A DNA stretch of 64,000 nt from Chondrilla cf. caribensis (Eukaryota; Porifera; Demospongiae; Chondrillida; Chondrillidae): the NCBI GenBank assembly GCA_964020155.1, contig OZ026552.1:5825523-5889522 (forward strand). The letters run 5' to 3'. Below the pieces are notes generated by a model. It worked only from the letters and a program-made list of their open reading frames with translations, had not been told where the DNA came from and ran no database searches. Within the stretch, counting starts at the first letter, position 1. Each line of letters begins with the position of its first letter. Position numbers and translations under genes: made by a program. This document shows, piece after piece, positions 61,520 through 64,000 of the stretch.

Positions 61520-62580
61520 TTTAGTGGGCGGGGCTGCTAGGGTTGGACTTAGCGGTATGAGAGGGTAAAGTTTAGTGGGCGGGGCTGCTAGGGTTGGACT
61601 TAGCGGTATGAGAGGGTAAAGTTTAGTGGGCGGGGCTGCTAGGGTTGGACTTAGCGGTATGAGAGGGTAAAGTTTAGTGGGCGGGGCTGCTAGGGTTGGA
61701 CTTAGCGGTATGAGAGGGTAAAGTTTAGTGGGCGGGGCTGCTAGGGTTGGACTTAGCGGTATGAGAGGGTAAAGTTTAGTGGGCGGGGCTGCTAGGGTTG
61801 GACTTAGCGGTATGAGAGGGTAAAGTTTAGTGGGCGGGGCTGCTAGGGTTGGACTTAGCGGTATGAGAGGGTAAAGTTTAGTGGGCGGGGCTGCTAGGGT
61901 TGGACTTAGCGGTATGAGAGGGTAAAGTTTAGTGGGCGGGGCTGCTAGGGTTGGACTTAGCGGTATGAGAGGGTAAAGTTTAGTGGGCGGGGCTGCTAGG
62001 GTTGGACTTAGCGGTATGAGAGGGTAAAGTTTAGTGGGCGGGGCTGCTAGGGTTGGACTTAGCGGTATGAGAGGGTAAAGTTTAGTGGGCGGGGCTGCTA
62101 GGGTTGGACTTAGCGGTATGAGAGGGTAAAGTTTAGTGGGCGGGGCTGCTAGGGTTGGACTTAGCGGTATGAGAGGGTAAAGTTTAGTGGGCGGGGCTGC
62201 TAGGGTTGGACTTAGCGGTATGAGAGGGTAAAGTTTAGTGGGCGGGGCTGCTAGGGTTGGACTTAGCGGTATGAGAGGGTAAAGTTTAGTGGGCGGGGCT
62301 GCTAGGGTTGGACTTAGCGGTATGAGAGGGTAAAGTTTAGTGGGCGGGGCTGCTAGGGTTGGACTTAGCGGTATGAGAGGGTAAAGTTTAGTGGGCGGGG
62401 CTGCTAGGGTTGGACTTAGCGGTATGAGAGGGTAAAGTTTAGTGGGCGGGGCTGCTAGGGTTGGACTTAGCGGTATGAGAGGGTAAAGTTTAGTGGGCGG
62501 GGCTGCTAGGGTTGGACTTAGCGGTATGAGAGGGTAAAGTTTAGTGGGCGGGGCTGCTAGGGTTGGACTTAGCGGTATGA
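61520..62580 (+). repeat. 51-bp telomere-adjacent tandem repeat with GC box (about 21 copies)
   Basis: The unit is tttagtgggcggggctgcta, gggttggacttagcggtatg, agagggtaaag. Every copy looks identical by eye. Each carries gtgggcggggc, a GC-box (Sp1-type) core, and a ctagggttgg stretch close to the telomere motif. The array passes straight into TTAGGG repeats at about 62580 with no spacer. Confidence 0.95.
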
Positions 62581-64000
62581 GGGTTAGGGTTAGGGTTAGG
62601 GTTAGGGTTAGGGTTAGGGTTAGGGTTAGGGTTAGGGTTAGGGTTAGGGTTAGGGTTAGGGTTAGGGTTAGGGTTAGGGTTAGGGTTAGGGTTAGGGTTA
62701 GGGTTAGGGTTAGGGTTAGGGTTAGGGTTAGGGTTAGGGTTAGGGTTAGGGTTAGGGTTAGGGTTAGGGTTAGGGTTAGGGTTAGGGTTAGGGTTAGGGT
62801 TAGGGTTAGGGTTAGGGTTAGGGTTAGGGTTAGGGTTAGGGTTAGGGTTAGGGTTAGGGTTAGGGTTAGGGTTAGGGTTAGGGTTAGGGTTAGGGTTAGG
62901 GTTAGGGTTAGGGTTAGGGTTAGGGTTAGGGTTAGGGTTAGGGTTAGGGTTAGGGTTAGGGTTAGGGTTAGGGTTAGGGTTAGGGTTAGGGTTAGGGTTA
63001 GGGTTAGGGTTAGGGTTAGGGTTAGGGTTAGGGTTAGGGTTAGGGTTAGGGTTAGGGTTAGGGTTAGGGTTAGGGTTAGGGTTAGGGTTAGGGTTAGGGT
63101 TAGGGTTAGGGTTAGGGTTAGGGTTAGGGTTAGGGTTAGGGTTAGGGTTAGGGTTAGGGTTAGGGTTAGGGTTAGGGTTAGGGTTAGGGTTAGGGTTAGG
63201 GTTAGGGTTAGGGTTAGGGTTAGGGTTAGGGTTAGGGTTAGGGTTAGGGTTAGGGTTAGGGTTAGGGTTAGGGTTAGGGTTAGGGTTAGGGTTAGGGTTA
63301 GGGTTAGGGTTAGGGTTAGGGTTAGGGTTAGGGTTAGGGTTAGGGTTAGGGTTAGGGTTAGGGTTAGGGTTAGGGTTAGGGTTAGGGTTAGGGTTAGGGT
63401 TAGGGTTAGGGTTAGGGTTAGGGTTAGGGTTAGGGTTAGGGTTAGGGTTAGGGTTAGGGTTAGGGTTAGGGTTAGGGTTAGGGTTAGGGTTAGGGTTAGG
63501 GTTAGGGTTAGGGTTAGGGTTAGGGTTAGGGTTAGGGTTAGGGTTAGGGTTAGGGTTAGGGTTAGGGTTAGGGTTAGGGTTAGGGTTAGGGTTAGGGTTA
63601 GGGTTAGGGTTAGGGTTAGGGTTAGGGTTAGGGTTAGGGTTAGGGTTAGGGTTAGGGTTAGGGTTAGGGTTAGGGTTAGGGTTAGGGTTAGGGTTAGGGT
63701 TAGGGTTAGGGTTAGGGTTAGGGTTAGGGTTAGGGTTAGGGTTAGGGTTAGGGTTAGGGTTAGGGTTAGGGTTAGGGTTAGGGTTAGGGTTAGGGTTAGG
63801 GTTAGGGTTAGGGTTAGGGTTAGGGTTAGGGTTAGGGTTAGGGTTAGGGTTAGGGTTAGGGTTAGGGTTAGGGTTAGGGTTAGGGTTAGGGTTAGGGTTA
63901 GGGTTAGGGTTAGGGTTAGGGTTAGGGTTAGGGTTAGGGTTAGGGTTAGGGTTAGGGTTAGGGTTAGGGTTAGGGTTAGGGTTAGGGTTAGGGTTAGGGT
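62580..64000 (+). repeat. Telomere, (TTAGGG)n
   Basis: An uninterrupted run of the vertebrate/metazoan-type hexamer to the window edge, about 1.42 kb, with no variant repeats seen. G-rich on the + strand, so the chromosome end is to the right. Confidence 0.98.

Noticed and set aside
61520..62580. CRISPR-like array of direct repeats
   Set aside because: No unique spacers; the units are identical and contiguous, and the genome is eukaryotic.

Overview
This is an animal (metazoan) chromosome end. Every recognisable gene is eukaryotic and split by GT-AG introns, many under 150 bp. The right edge runs into at least 1.4 kb of uninterrupted TTAGGG repeats, G-rich strand toward the end, so position 64000 lies inside a telomere. 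The gene set is animal: WASF, ABI, MSH4, EIF1A, sestrin, RAB39 and SMCR8. Very tight spacing, plus a plant/bacteria-style cysteine synthase and an L-galactose-dehydrogenase-like reductase, point to an early-branching animal, possibly a sponge. That taxon is an inference. Exon models were built by hand from splice signals and reading phase, without transcripts.

Layout. 1-1508: 3'-truncated GMC oxidoreductase (-). 1.5-4.15 kb: repeat relics split by a 5'-truncated non-LTR retrotransposon. 4.5-36 kb: a dense gene block with WASF/WAVE (+), a BLOC1S3-like gene (-), a short uL2-family ribosomal protein (-), MSH4 (+, 29 exons), EIF1A (+), ABI (+), sestrin (-), RAB39 (+), SMCR8 (-, 19 exons), a small FLASH-like coiled-coil gene (+), an unrecognised coiled-coil gene (-) and an aldo-keto reductase (+). 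36-46.4 kb: a cysteine-synthase gene and a broken tandem duplicate, flanked by three copies of a ~1 kb repeat that each carry a 74-nt tRNA-like sequence. 42-44.8 kb and 47.2-60.5 kb: a ~350-bp satellite with higher-order structure. 46.4-47.2 kb: a 187-bp satellite. 60.5-61.06 kb: a terminal-inverted-repeat element. 61.52-62.58 kb: about 21 identical-looking 51-bp repeats, each with a GC box. 62.58-64.0 kb: telomere.

How the genes work together. WASF and ABI encode two of the five subunits of the WAVE regulatory complex, which drives Arp2/3 actin assembly, and their coding regions are about 9 kb apart. Sestrin (leucine sensor upstream of mTORC1), RAB39 and SMCR8 (partner of C9orf72 in autophagy and Rab regulation) are direct neighbours; RAB39B is a reported target of the C9orf72-SMCR8 complex. 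Several pairs are head-to-head with fewer than 180 bp between start codons, and two of those gaps hold a CACGTG E-box.

The points most worth a second look are the sestrin-RAB39-SMCR8 and WASF-ABI linkages, three minisatellites in MSH4 that copy exon/intron boundaries, a duplicated cysteine-synthase gene whose middle is now satellite DNA, and the GC-box array abutting the telomere.
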